From Siphonodentalium dalli (lineage: Eukaryota > Mollusca > Scaphopoda > Gadilida > Siphonodentaliidae), in NCBI GenBank assembly GCA_032622095.1, contig CP136062.1, positions 158,404,875-158,468,874 of the forward strand: DNA of 64,000 nt, written 5' to 3'. The translations under genes and the position numbers were made by a program. The notes below the pieces were generated by a model. It had not been told where the DNA came from. It searched no databases and worked only from the letters and a program-made list of their open reading frames with translations. Below are positions 21,926 through 35,639 of the stretch, in pieces. The first letter of the stretch is position 1; the number at the start of each line of letters is the position of its first letter.

Positions 21926-24186
21926 GTAATATATTACAATACGAATTAATCTTTAAACATATTATGAGAAAGAATCGGGCAACAACGATAATTACACATA
22001 TGTGTTCATTACGGTTCCGTTGTCGTTTGATACCTAAAGTTATTATCCGTTTTCTTATACTCGGTCTGGTTGCGTCGGTTACGAGAGCTTCCAAATGTTA
22101 TTGGTATTACTTCTGTTCACAATTGAGACATAATCGTGGCATGAAAGTTCAATGCGGCAAATCATGAATTATTGAGTTAAGTTTAACGTCAAGTTCAACC
22201 AGCATTCCCAAATTACTAACAAATGTTTTGACAAAGTTGGGTGGATTAGACACCTTCCAAACACATCATATTCCCATGTCCCTCGACCAGCGTACTGTGA
22301 ATGTAGTTTAGTGCCAGTAAGTCTTTTGAATTCCAGCTGTGGTAATTGAGATATGTGTGCTGTGAAATATTTGTCGCATCATAGAGATACCTAGTCGATT
22401 TCATCACCTCCAAATTAACATTTTTCGGGTTCTGTTGAGAAAAGTTTCATTTGAGTCGAGGAACCCAGCATTCAAAGCTCAGTGCTATTAGATATCGATC
22501 GTTGACATCTATGTAGTTTATTCATCTCAAATTCCACTGGAATTCCCCAGCAAGTGTCAAAATAAATGTAAATAAAACATATGCATGTGGGATATTGTAC
22601 TTGTTTTATGATATGCCTAAAAATGATCACTGGATCAGGAATAATTAAACAAATGTACCCGATTACCAGCCATCAAAATGTAGTGTCGCTTTTGTTTCTG
22701 GTAGACATTTTCGTCGGCTTTTTTCCGAGAATCATTTCCTATCACCACTAAATGAAAATCACATATCCGTATATATTTCCGTTGGAATTTTTTACCAAGC
22801 TAATACAACTTTGAGGTTTATATAATAAATACATTTCATTAATCGGATACGTAATAGCTCTTAGCTTTGAAGGGCGAGTCCTTCGACAATAACAAGAAAT
22901 ATTTGTTCACCCCTAATGAGAAGGAAAAGTAATATAAGTGTACTAAATCAGACAAAGCACCTTTAACCATGACCCATGAGCAAGTTTCACATTTTTAACC
23001 ATATTAACAAATCTAGCATAGTTACCTTCCCACAAATTATTCTAGACATTGATTCATGTCAATGTCTCCAGATTACAGAATCAAAGAAATAAGTTAGTTA
23101 AATCTCGCGATGACAATGTTGATTCCTTCGATTTTTTCTTACTTCTGTTCAAAATTGAGACATAATCGTGGCATGAAAGTTCAATACGGAAAATCATGAA
23201 TTATTGAGTTAAGGTTGGTGTCAAGTTCAACCAGCATTCCCAGATTACTAACAAAATTAATGTTGTGCCAAAGTTGGGTGGGTTAGACTCTTTCCAAACA
23301 CATCTATCCCCATGTCCCTCGACCAGCGTACTGTGCATGTAGTTTAGTGTGTTTTGAATTCCAGCTGTGATAACTGAGATCTGTATGCTGTGAAATATTT
23401 GTCGCTTCATCGTCATTTTAGAGATACTTAGTCCGATATTATCACCTCCAATTTAATATGTTTCGGGTTCTGTTGTGAAAACACTGAAAAGTATGATATG
23501 TGTGGAGGAACCCAACATTCAAAGCTCAGAGTTATTATATATCGATTATTGACATCTATGTAGTTTATTCACCTCAAACTCCACTGGAATTCCCCAGCAA
23601 TTATCAAAATATATGTAAATGATACATATTCACGTGGGATCTTGTACTTGTTTTATAATGTGCCTAAAAATTATCACTGGATCAGGAATAATTGAACAAA
23701 TGTACCCGATTGCCAGCCATCAAAAGGTAGTGTCGCTTTTGTTTCTGGTAGACATTTTCGTCGGCTTTTTTCCGACAATCATTTCCGATCACCACTAAAT
23801 GAAACATCACATATCCGTATATATTTCCGTTGGAATTTTTACCAAGCTAATAACAAGTTGAGGTGTATATAATAAATACATTTCATTAAACGGACACCTA
23901 ATAGCTCTTAGCTTTGAAGGGTGAGTCCTTCGACAATAACAAGAAATATTTGTTCACCCCTAATGAGAAGGAATACTAATATAAGGGTACTAAATCTTGC
24001 AACGCACCTTTAACCATGACCCATGAGCAAGTTTCACATTATTAACCATATTAACATATCTAACATAGTTACCTTCCCACAAATTATTCTAGACATTGAT
24101 TCATGTCAATGTTTCCCCTATTCCAGAATCAACGAAATATGTTAGTTAAATCTCCCGATGACCATGTTAATTGCTTCGATTTTCAG

Positions 24187-24357
24187 TGAATGGTAAGTGG
24201 ACCCCCTGGGCACGGTGGAGTCGATGTAACAAAAAATGTGGACGTGGAAGAAGGATCAGGAAAAGACGGTGTACGAACCCCGCCCCACGCTACGGTGGCA
24301 GAAGATGTCCAGGCAAAGCGCTGGTGTCAGGGGTGTGTAACTCCAAACCATGTCCAG
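24187..24357 (+). CDS. TSP1 exon, Z array copy 4
   Basis: Protein identical to copy 1, with Leu46 as CTG. Its unit otherwise resembles that of copy 2 but has Arg23, so either copy 2 gained Met after their split or this copy was corrected. The donor, acceptor and read-through frame are unchanged. Confidence 0.9.
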
Positions 24358-26636
24358 GTAATATATTACAATACGAATTAATCTTTAAACATATTATGAG
24401 AAAGAATCGGGCAACAACGATAATTACACATATGTGTTCATTACGGTTCCGTTGTCGTTTGATACCTAAAGTTATTATCCGTTTTCTTATACTCGGTCTG
24501 GTTGCGTTGGTTACGAGAGCTTCCAAATGTTATTGGTATTACTTCTGTTCACAATTGAGACATAATCGTGGCATGAAAGTTCAATGCGGCAAATCATGAA
24601 TTATTGAGTTAAGTTTAACGTCAAGTTCAACCAGCATTCCCAAATTACTAACAAATGTTTTGACAAAGTTGGGTCGATTAGACACCTTCCAAACACATCA
24701 TATACCCATGTCCCTCGACCAGCGTACTGTGAATGTAGTTTAGTGCCAGTAAGTCTTTTGAATTCCAGCTGTGATAATTGAGATCTGTGTGCTGTGAAAT
24801 ATTTGTCGCATCATCGTCATTTTAGAGATATGTAGTCGATTTCATCACCTCCAAATTAATATGTTTCGGGTTCTGTTGAGAAACGTTTCATTTGAGTCGA
24901 GGAACCCAACATTCAAAGCTCAGTGCTAATAGATATCGATTATTGACATATATGTAGTTTATTCACCTCCAATTCCACTGGAATTCCCCAGCACGTGTCA
25001 TAATAAATGTAAATAAACATCTTTCACGTGTGATCGGCATGATATTGTTCTTGGCTTATGTTGTGCCTCAAATTATCACTGGATCAGGAATAAGCAACAA
25101 AATGTACCTGATTGCCAGCTATCAAAAGATAGTTTCGCTTTTGTTTCTGGTAGACATTTTCGTCGGCTTTTTTCCGAGAATCATTTCCTATCACCACTAA
25201 ATGAAAATCACATATCCGTATATATTTCCGTTGGAATTTTTACCAAGCTAATAAAACTTTGAGGTTTATATAATAAATACATTTCATTAATCGGATACGT
25301 AATAGCTCTTAGCTTTGAAGGGCGAGTCTTTCGACAATAACAAGAAATATTTGTTCACCCCTAATGAGAAGGAAAAGTAATATAAGTGTACTAAATCAGA
25401 CAAAGCACCTTTAACCATGAGCAAGTTTCACATTTTTAACCATATTAACAAATCTAGCATAGTTACCTTCCCACATATTATTCTAGACATTGATTCATGT
25501 CAATGTCTCCAGATTACAGAATCAAAGAAAGTAGTTAGTTAAATCTCGCGATGATAAAGCTGATTCCTTCGATTTTTTCTTACTTCTGTTCAAAATTGAG
25601 ACATAATCGTGGCATGAAAGTTCAATACGGAAAATCATGAACTATTGAGTTAAGGTTGGCGTCAAGTTCAACCAGCATTCCCAGATTACTAACACAATTA
25701 ATGTTGTGCCAAAGTTGGGTGGGTTAGACTATGTCCAAACACATCATATCCCCATGTCCCTCGACCAGCGTACTCTGCATGTAGTTTAATGCCAGTATGT
25801 GTTTTGAATTCCAGCTGTGATAACTGAGATCTGTATGCTGTGAAATATTTGTCGCTTCATCGTCATTTTAGAGATACTTAGTCCGATATTATCACCTCCA
25901 ATTTAATATGTTTCGGGTTCTGTTGTGAAAACACTGAAAAGTCTCATATGAGTGGAGGAACCCAACATTCAAAGCTCAGAGTTATTATAAATCGATTATT
26001 GACATCTATGTAGTTTATTCACCTCAAATTCCACAGGAATTCCCTAGCAATTATCAAAATATATGTAAATAATACATATTCACTTGGGATCTTGTACTTG
26101 TTTTATAATGTGCCTAAAAATTATCACTGGATCAGGAATAATTGAACAAATGTACCCGATTGCCAGCCATCAAAAGGTAGTGTCGCTTTTGTTTCTGGTA
26201 GACATTTTCGTCGGCTTTTTTCCAACAATCATTTCCGATCACCACTAAATGAAACATCACATATCCGTATATATTTCCGTTGGAATTTTTACCAAGCTAA
26301 TAACAATTTGAGGTGTATATAATAAATACATTTCATTAAACGGACACCTAATAGCTCTTAGCTTTGAAGGGTGAGTCCTTCGACAATAACAAGAAATATT
26401 TGTTCACCCCTAATGAGAAGGAATACTAATATAAGGGTACTAAATCTTGCAACGCACCTTTAACCATGACCCATGAGCAAGTTTCACATTATTAACCATA
26501 TTAACATATCTAACATAGTTACCTTCCCACAAATTATTCTAGACATTGATTCAGGTCAATGTTTCCCCTATTCCAGAATCAACGAAATATGTTAGTTAAA
26601 TCTCCCGATGACCATGTTAATTGCTTCGATTTTCAG

Positions 26637-26807
26637 TGAATGGTAAGTGGACCCCCTGGGCACGGTGGAGTCGATGTAACAAAAAATGTGGACGTGGAAG
26701 AAGGATCAGGAAAAGACGGTGTACGAACCCCGCCCCACGCTACGGTGGCAGAAGATGTCCAGGCAAAGCGCTGGTGTCAGGGGTGTGTAACTCCAAACCA
26801 TGTCCAG
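26637..26807 (+). CDS. TSP1 exon, Z array copy 5
   Basis: Exon sequence identical to copy 4. The flanking unit carries private variants (TCAGGTCAATG near 26551; ACAGGAATTCCCTAGC near 26035) shared only with copy 6, which marks a very recent duplication of a whole 2450-bp unit. Confidence 0.9.
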
Positions 26808-29086
26808 GTAATATATTACAATACGAATTAATCTTTAAACATATTATGAGAAAGAATCGGGCAACAACGATAATTACACATATGTGTTCATTACGGTTCC
26901 GTTGTCGTTTGATACCTAAAGTTATTATCCGTTTTCTTATACTCGGTCTGGTTGCGTCGGTTACGAGAGCTTCCAAATGTTATTGGTATTACTTCTGTTC
27001 ACAATTGAGACATAATCGTGGCATGAAAGTTCAATGCGGCAAATCATGAATTATTGAGTTAAGTTTAACGTCAAGTTCAACCAGCATTCCCAAATTACTA
27101 ACAAATGTTTTGACAAAGTTGGGTGGATTAGACACCTTCCAAACACATCATATTCCCATGTCCCTCGACCAGCGTACTGTGAATGTAGTTTAGTGCCAGT
27201 AAGTCTTTTGAATTCCAGCTGTGATAATTGAGATCTGTGTGCTGTGAAATATTTGTCGCATCATCGTCATTTTAGAGATATGTAGTCGATTTCATCACCT
27301 CCAAATTAATATGTTTCGGGTTCTGTTGAGAAACGTTTCATTTGAGTCGAGGAACCCAACATTCAAAGCTCAGTGCTAATAGATATCGATTATTGACATA
27401 TATGTAGTTTATTCACCTCCAATTCCACTGGAATTCCCCAGCACGTGTCATAATAAATGTAAATAAACATCTTTCACGTGTGATCGGCATGATATTGTTC
27501 TTGGCTTATGTTGTGCCTCAAATTATCACTGGATCAGGAATAAGCAACAAAATGTACCTGATTGCCAGCTATCAAAAGATAGTTTCGCTTTTGTTTCTGG
27601 TAGACATTTTCGTCGGCTTTTTTCCGAGAATCATTTCCTATCACCACTAAATGAAAATCACATATCCGTATATATTTCCGTTGGAATTTTTACCAAGCTA
27701 ATAAAACTTTGAGGTTTATATAATAAATACATTTCATTAATCGGATACGTAATAGCTCTTAGCTTTGAAGGGCGAGTCTTTCGACAATAACAAGAAATAT
27801 TTGTTCACCCCTAATGAGAAGGAAAAGTAATATAAGTGTACTAAATCAGACAAAGCACCTTTAACCATGAGCAAGTTTCACATTTTTAACCATATTAACA
27901 AATCTAGCATAGTTACCTTCCCACATATTATTCTAGACATTGATTCATGTCAATGTCTCCAGATTACAGAATCAAAGAAAGTAGTTAGTTAAATCTCGCG
28001 ATGATAAAGCTGATTCCTTCGATTTTTTCTTACTTCTGTTCAAAATTGAGACATAATCGTGGCATGAAAGTTCAATACGGAAAATCATGAACTATTGAGT
28101 TAAGGTTGGCGTCAAGTTCAACCAGCATTCCCAGATTACTAACACAATTAATGTTGTGCCAAAGTTGGGTGGGTTAGACTATGTCCAAACACATCATATC
28201 CCCATGTCCCTCGACCAGCGTACTCTGCATGTAGTTTAATGCCAGTATGTGTTTTGAATTCCAGCTGTGATAACTGAGATCTGTATGCTGTGAAATATTT
28301 GTCGCTTCATCGTCATTTTAGAGATACTTAGTCCGATATTATCACCTCCAATTTAATATGTTTCGGGTTCTGTTGTGAAAACACTGAAAAGTCTCATATG
28401 AGTGGAGGAACCCAACATTCAAAGCTCAGAGTTATTATAAATCGATTATTGACATCTATGTAGTTTATTCACCTCAAATTCCACAGGAATTCCCTAGCAA
28501 TTATCAAAATATATGTAAATAATACATATTCACTTGGGATCTTGTACTTGTTTTATAATGTGCCTAAAAATTATCACTGGATCAGGAATAATTGAACAAA
28601 TGTACCCGATTGCCAGCCATCAAAAGGTAGTGTCGCTTTTGTTTCTGGTAGACATTTTCGTCGGCTTTTTTCCAACAATCATTTCCGATCACCACTAAAT
28701 GAAACATCACATATCCGTATATATTTCCGTTGGAATTTTTACCAAGCTAATAACAATTTGAGGTGTATATAATAAATACATTTCATTAAACGGACACCTA
28801 ATAGCTCTTAGCTTTGAAGGGTGAGTCCTTCGACAATAACAAGAAATATTTGTTCACCCCTAATGAGAAGGAATACTAATATAAGGGTACTAAATCTTGC
28901 AACGCACCTTTAACCATGACCCATGAGCAAGTTTCACATTATTAACCATATTAACATATCTAACATAGTTACCTTCCCACAAATTATTCTAGACATTGAT
29001 TCAGGTCAATGTTTCCCCTATTCCAGAATCAACGAAATATGTTAGTTAAATCTCCCGATGACCATGTTAATTGCTTCGATTTTCAG

Positions 29087-29257
29087 TGAATGGTAAGTGG
29101 ACCCCCTGGGCACGGTGGAGTCGATGTAACAAAAAATGTGGACGTGGAAGAAGGATCAGGAAAAGACGGTGTACGAACCCCGCCCCACGCTACGGTGGCA
29201 GAAGATGTCCAGGCAAAGCGCTGGTGTCAGGGGTGTGTAACTCCAAACCATGTCCAG
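29087..29257 (+). CDS. TSP1 exon, Z array copy 6
   Basis: Exon identical to copies 4 and 5. It is the sister of copy 5 by its flanks and lies exactly 2450 bp downstream of it. Confidence 0.9.
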
Positions 29258-31536
29258 GTAATATATTACAATACGAATTAATCTTTAAACATATTATGAG
29301 AAAGAATCGGGCAACAACGATAATTACACATATGTGTTCATTACGGTTCCGTTGTCGTTTGATACCTAAAGTTATTATCCGTTTTCTTATACTCGGTCTG
29401 GTTGCGTCGGTTACGAGAGCTTCCAAATGTTATTGGTATTACTTCTGTTCACAATTGAGACATAATCGTGGCATGAAAGTTCAATGCGGCAAATCATGAA
29501 TTATTGAGTTAAGTTTAACGTCAAGTTCAACCAGCATTCCCAAATTACTAACAAATGTTTTGACAAAGTTGGGTGGATTAGACACCTTCCAAACACATCA
29601 TATTCCCATGTCCCTCGACCAGCGTACTGTGAATGTAGTTTAGTGCCAGTAAGTCTTTTGAATTCCAGCTGTGATAATTGAGATCTGTGTGCTGTGAAAT
29701 ATTTGTCGCATCATCGTCATTTTAGAGATATGTAGTCGATTTCATCACCTCCAAATTAATGTGTTTCGGGTTCTGTTGAGAAACGTTTCATTTGAGTCGA
29801 GGAACCCAACATTCAAAGCTCAGTGCTAATATATATCGATTATTGACATATATGTAGTTTATTCACCTCCATTTCCACTGGAATTCCCCAGCACGTTTCA
29901 TAATAAATGTAAATAAACATCTTTCACGTGTGATCGGCATGATATTGTTCTTGGCTTATGTTGTGCCTCAAATTATCACTGGATCAGGAATAAGCAACAA
30001 AATGTACCTGATTGCCAGCTATCAACAGATAGTTTCGCTTTTGTTTCTGGTAGACATTTTCGTCGGCTTTTTTCCGAGAATCATTTCCTATCACCACTAA
30101 ATGAAAATCACATATCCGTTTATATTTCCGTTGGAATTTTTACCAAGCTAATAAAACTTTGAGGTTTATATAATAAATACATTTCATTAATCGGATACGT
30201 AATAGCTCTTAGCTTTGAAGGGCGAGTCTTTCGACAATAACAAGAAATATTTGTTCACCCCTAATGAGAAGGAAAAGTAATATAAGTGTACTAAATCAGA
30301 CAAAGCACCTTTAACCATGAGCAAGTTTCACATTTTTAACCATATTAACAAATCTAGCATAGTTACCTTCCCACAAATTATTCTAGACATTGATTCATGT
30401 CAATGTCTCCAGATTACAGAATCAAAGAAAGTAGTTAGTTAAATCTCGCGATGATAATGCTGATTCCTTCGATTTTTTCTTACTTCTGTTCAAAATTGAG
30501 ACATAATCGTGGCATGAAAGTTCAATACGGAAAATCATGAAATATTGAGTTAAGGTTGGCGTCAAGTTCAACCAGCATTCCCAGATTACTAACAAAATTA
30601 ATGTTGTGCCAAAGTTGGGTGGGTTAGACTATGTCCAAACACATCATATCCCCATGTCCCTCGACCAGCGTACTCTGCATGTAGTTTAATGCCAGTATGT
30701 GTTTTGAATTCCAGCTGTGATAACTGAGATCTGTATGCTGTGAAATATTTGTCGCTTCATCGTCATTTTAGAGATACTTAGTCCGATATTATCACCTCCA
30801 ATTTAATATGTTTCGGGTTCTGTTGTGAAAACACTGAAAAGTCTCATATGAGTGGAGGAACCCAACATTCAAAGCTCAGAGTTATTATAAATCGATTATT
30901 GACATCTATGTAGTTTATTCACCTCAAATTCCACTGGAATTCCCCAGCAATTATCAAAATATATGTAAATAATACATATTCACTTGGGATCTTGTACTTG
31001 TTTTATAATGTGCCTAAAAATTATCACTGGATCAGGAATAATTGAACAAATGTACCCGATTGCCAGCCATCAAAAGGTAGTGTCGCTTTCGTTTCTGGTA
31101 GACATTTTCGTCGGCTTTTTTCCAACAATCATTTCCGATCACCACTAAATGAAACATCACATATCCGTATATATTTCCGTTGGAATTTTTACCAAGCTAA
31201 TAAATATTTGAGGTGTATATAATAAATACATTTCATTAAACGGATACCTAATAGCTCTTAGCTTTGAAGGGTGAGTCCTTCGACAATAACAAGAAATATT
31301 TGTTCACCCCTAATGAGAAGGAATAGTAATATAAGGGTACTAAATCTTGCAACGCACCTTTAACCATGACCCATGAGCAAGTTTCACATTATTAACCATA
31401 TTAACAAATCTAACATAGTTACCTTCCCACAAATTATTCTAGACATTGATTCATGTCAATGTTTCCCCTATTCCAGAATCAACGAAATATGTTAGTTAAA
31501 TCTCCCGATGACCATGTTAATTGCTTCGATTTTCAG

Positions 31537-31707
31537 TGAATGGTAAGTGGACCCCCTGGGCACGGTGGAGTCGATGTAACAAAAAATGTGGACGTGGAAG
31601 AAGGATCAGGAAAAGACGGTGTACGAACCCCGCCCCACGCTACGGTGGCAGAAGATGTCCAGGCAAAGCGTTGGTGTCAGGGGTGTGTAACTCCAAACCA
31701 TGTGCAG
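31537..31707 (+). CDS. TSP1 exon, Z array copy 7 (last of the array)
   Basis: Same boundaries as the other copies. The last full codon is GCA, so Pro57 becomes Ala (KPCA), as in family X; Leu46 is TTG. About 15 bp after the donor the intron stops matching the array, so this exon marks the array's edge. The read-through frame beyond the donor is therefore different and short (stop near 31749). Confidence 0.9.
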
Positions 31708-31985
31708 GTAATATATCACATTGGCAAACATTATTATTATATGCAATTTGATGAAGAAGCCTAAAATTGGTCTCGGTTTTATTACACCGTGGTCCAGATC
31801 TGTAGATTAAAAGAGGTCATTTGTGGCATTGTCCCATTTCATGTCCATGTCATAAAACATGGTAATCGTTATCGGCTTTTTTTCGATCATTGCAAGTCAT
31901 GGACATTTTTTTCCTATGGCTTTGCCAGAAACATGACTATATGAGCGTATATGAGCGTATATGACCAAGGACACGGTCGCATGCG

Positions 31986-32375
31986 AAATTGGACCCGATT
32001 TGACCTTGAATTGACCATTTTTAAGGTCACGGTCAGGTCGGGGTCATGATTTGGCCCGTCCAAAACACTCCCCGGACAAAAGTTAACTTGGGTATCAAAT
32101 TTCGTAGAAATCCGCCAGTTTTACCCGATTTGACCTTGAATTGACCATTTTGAAGGTCAATGTCAGGTCTTGGTCACGATCTGACCCGTCCGGACAAAAG
32201 TACGCCTAGGTATCAAATTTCAATGAAATCCGCCAGTTGTATCCGATTTAACCTTGAATTGACCATTTTGAAGGTCAAGGTCAGGTAGGGTCACGATTTG
32301 ACTCGTCCAAAACACTCACCGGTTAAAAGTATCCCTAGGTATAAAATTTTGTCGAAATCCTCCAGTTTTATATTG
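31986..32375. repeat. Three tandem copies of a GACCTTGAATTGACC repeat
   Basis: Units of roughly 118-134 bp start near 31990, 32124 and 32242. Each contains TTGACCTTGAATTGACCATT (one copy has AACCTTG), a GAAGGTCA-type block, TCGTCCAAAACACT or a shortened form, and GAAATCCGCCAGTT. Such repeats are common in bivalve intergenic DNA. They lie about 280 bp beyond the end of the Z array. Confidence 0.75.
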
Positions 32376-33194
32376 TAGATTTTAAATACTAAGCTACATC
32401 TTGAACTAACAAGGACGTGTAAAGGTAGCGCTTGAAAAACAGCATGTATTATGTGATTGGTCTGCCCATCCTCTGTCTGGCGACCATCTGTCCGTTCGTT
32501 AGCAATTTTGGTTTCCGGATGATGACTTTAGTTTCGTTTATTTTATCGGAACTAAATTTGGTGTGTGAGTTTTCTAAACCAAATTTCAGACCAGGTTCGA
32601 ATTTAGGTTCGTTTGGTTGTTCTTTGCTGACTTATGGCTCTTTTCGACTTAGAATTTTCAATATATAAGTTACCGAATGATACTTTTAGCTTGGTTTATG
32701 TTACACGAACCAAATTTTAAGTTTTCCAGACCAAAATACACTGTCAAGTTCAAACATTGGTTTGATCCGAATATGTATACTATGGCTGTTCGTAAATGTA
32801 CAACAAATCCTATTACCATACCTTGTTTTTATATGTCCATTTGACTTAGAAAATTCAGCGTCCGCCTATAGTAACATTTTCAATACTACACTTTAGTGTC
32901 ACTGCCATTTTTTGTTTTTGTACAGTTCATAAAAGACACCGGGCGTATTTTTCCACGCTCTTGTTTTAGTTTCATAGGGATTCGGGATTCCACAACATTG
33001 CCACTAAAATTCCCGAACAGAATTCCGAACACTAAATTTTCTTTAAAACTCTTTAAAACTTACCACACAATGACGGCCACTTTTTCGTTCAAATGCCGGC
33101 CAATTTGCGATCAAACCCCGTCCAATTGAATCCTTCCCGATTCCGGCATATTTAATATAGTTACATTCTCATAGTAAAAGCTCCCGATGAAAAA

Positions 33195-33219
33195 ATGTGT
33201 AAATCGTAACCATGTCCAG
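33195..33219 (+). pseudogene. Remnant of a TSP1 exon 3' end
   Basis: TGTAAATCGTAACCATGTCC followed by AG matches the last 24 bases of the X-type exon end with one change. It is preceded directly by AGCTCCCGATGA, which matches the region about 30 bp upstream of the Z exon acceptor. Most of the exon has therefore been deleted, and the donor GT has become AT. Not functional. Confidence 0.5.
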
Positions 33220-35530
33220 ATATTATTTTACACAAATAATATGTAGTCTGAATCAGGCTTTAGCCAGTGCTACTTGCTAAAGCAGCTTTTTGAAAATCTG
33301 AATATTCCAGAGAGATCTATATCTTCAAACCAATGGAATCAATTTGAGCAAATAGAACACATAACTGTTGAAAGCGTTGGTCTATTAGACACCTTTTTTC
33401 ATGATGAAAGACGACATAAAATTATTACGAATAGCTATTTTAATCGAATTTTTTTCTCATGGTCCGAAAACATTTTTGGAAAAGTGACGACCACGTGACT
33501 GTTGCTTGTCGCTCGCAGTGATTAAGTTGTACTTAATTATGCTGTGTCGTCATAGCTTAGCGCTTTGTTTTATTGTTTATGTGGGTTTTTTTTTGCAAGA
33601 TTATCCTGTTTCACGACGACAAATGATATGATTACCACTATTGTATAGAACTAACCCCACATGGTGATACAAATTTCAGGACATAACCTCAGAGTCATCT
33701 CCCCCAATCAGGAGCTGAAAAACTATTTGTGAGTTTTGTTGAAAATTCTAAACAGTAATCCTAACAATGGATAGGGAAGAACGACAATGAATAGAAAGAA
33801 CACAAATTCTGGTCCCCTAGTACCCTCTTCGTAATAATTATATGTTGTCGTTCATTACCCAAAAGGTTTATATTGTGTCGTACAGAATAGTGTTGGCGCA
33901 ATTTGACAGACTGCTATGAAAATAATCCTTCCTGGTGTCAAAATAAAATCAATTTTCCTCACCAAAATAAATATACACCAGTTAGTGCACTGCATGCCAA
34001 TATCAGCTTCCACTTGTCTGTGTTCAACCAACTCAAGTAATGACTTGTCTCGTAATTTAGCCTCACAAATTATAACCCTTGACTTGCAACATTAACACTA
34101 GTTCCGGATATTGTTATTGGCGTCTCCCAAGGGCATACTTCGGAGTACGGCTTTGGCCATACCAATATGGCAAAGGTGAATGATATCCTTCTAAATGCAT
34201 TGATCAGGACCAGGCACCATCACTGCCCAATGCATTTCCGATAAGTTCAGCTCCAATGTTAGCAATCCTGCCATTCCTGATATGCCCAATTAACTTATTA
34301 AGAGTATTGGAACAACTAATTGATCATAATTTTTGAGCAGTACACGTAGTTATGATAAGTTGCTTCATATTGCGTGCATACATGTATGCACTTTCCAATA
34401 TATAGCTGCATAGGCCTATTCCTCATTTATGTGCCATGGCTATGAACTGCCGGGAAAGTGCATGGGCTAAATGTGTACGTGGTATTGATGTGCGGATGTT
34501 TGTAATTTTAGTTGTTAAGATGCATGTATCGCCAACCGTAGAAATGTCACTCACAAGTGCCAAATTCAGTCATTCCGGTATAGGCTATAGCATTTTTGCA
34601 ACCAGCCTGCATGCCGCATTAATTGCAATGTACATGCAATTTGGTGGAGGATTTAGTTGAGCAAACTTCTCATTACTTCGGAAGTGATACCCGATTTCAT
34701 GTTCTCCACATTCCATGTGCTGTCAGCCAATGCTAAGATGGTGGATGCACATGTACTTTTCAGATATTATCGTACACTGCTGAAGTTAGACAATATATTT
34801 CCGGGAAAAAGCCTGGTTAATAATCATGACATTTTAACTTTGAAGTAAATATTCCGAGTTCGAAACTTGCACATTGTCACAGTTTCACGACCGATATCAG
34901 AATACAGAGTGCGTGTTACATTGAACCTACACAATAAACCAACAGAGACCAGCAACTATGTCGACTGTTCTCTAAGTATTTGCACATGGATACATTTAGA
35001 TAAAAGTTTGTTATTCACAGCTTATCTTTCTTCTGTGATGTGTAGCTCGATGGCAATGGTCAGTCGAGAGACTGGTGCTCAATTAAATTTAACTAGCATG
35101 CAGTTGGGCTGCGTTGTTGGAACATCGACATGTTATATAAATCAAATTTGGTAACTACATGTATACATAACATCACTGGAGCTTGATATACCCCACTCGT
35201 CTGATATATACACTAGTACTCCACATTCCCCTCACCAACTTCTGCAGTGACATACATCGGCGAATGTAATTATGTAATTGTCACTCACTCATGTATATAA
35301 TCTACTTGAAATACCACCGATGTCAGGATCGAGCCTATTTACTCAATATTGCAGTAAATATTACTGATTTACTTTTTTCTAACTACTTCTATATGCATGT
35401 ATATATCAGTAAACCAAGTAAAACGCGTCATTTTGAATGCAATGTGAAACAATTTCCCCACGGCAGCCCACCCCCGAACCCCCTCCTACAAGAGGAGACT
35501 ATTGTGTTCTCACCACTCACTGGTTTTCAG

Positions 35531-35639
35531 CTCGGATAATGTTTCACAGCATATGTATATTGTGCCCCATATTATTCGGCCGTACGAATAATTGTATGCC
35601 CGCTATGCCCCTGTCTCCGACGTGTAAAGCAATGTCCAG
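35531..35639 (+). pseudogene. Decayed, frameshifted TSP1 exon
   Basis: An acceptor-like TTTTCAG (35524-35530) and a donor-like CCAG|GTATAA (from 35640) bound 109 bp. The 3' part resembles GGRTCPG...CKSKPCPG at DNA level (CGACGTGTAAAGCAATGTCC), but codons are missing and the phases at the two ends no longer match. The WxxW half is unrecognisable. Calling it a TSP1 remnant rests on the 3' similarity and on the duplicated flank it shares with 36473. Confidence 0.45.

Larger units (their letters stand above)
13845..31720 (+). repeat. First Z array: 2.45-kb higher-order repeat carrying TSP1 exons
   Basis: The landmark CAAGTTCAACCAGC recurs near 13852, 15900, 17308, 18340, 19739, 20779, 22190, 23221, 24621, 25663, 27071, 28113, 29521 and 30563. 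From 15900 on, spacing alternates between about 1400-1411 bp (half-unit with a TSP1 exon) and about 1031-1042 bp (half-unit without one). The two halves are homologous throughout, apart from roughly 355 bp that includes the exon. The 5' end (13845-15210) is older and truncated. The 3' end stops about 15 bp after the donor of the seventh exon. The units at 26.6 and 29.1 kb share private variants (TCAGGTCAATG, CCACAGGAATTCCCTAGC) and are the newest pair. Confidence 0.93.
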
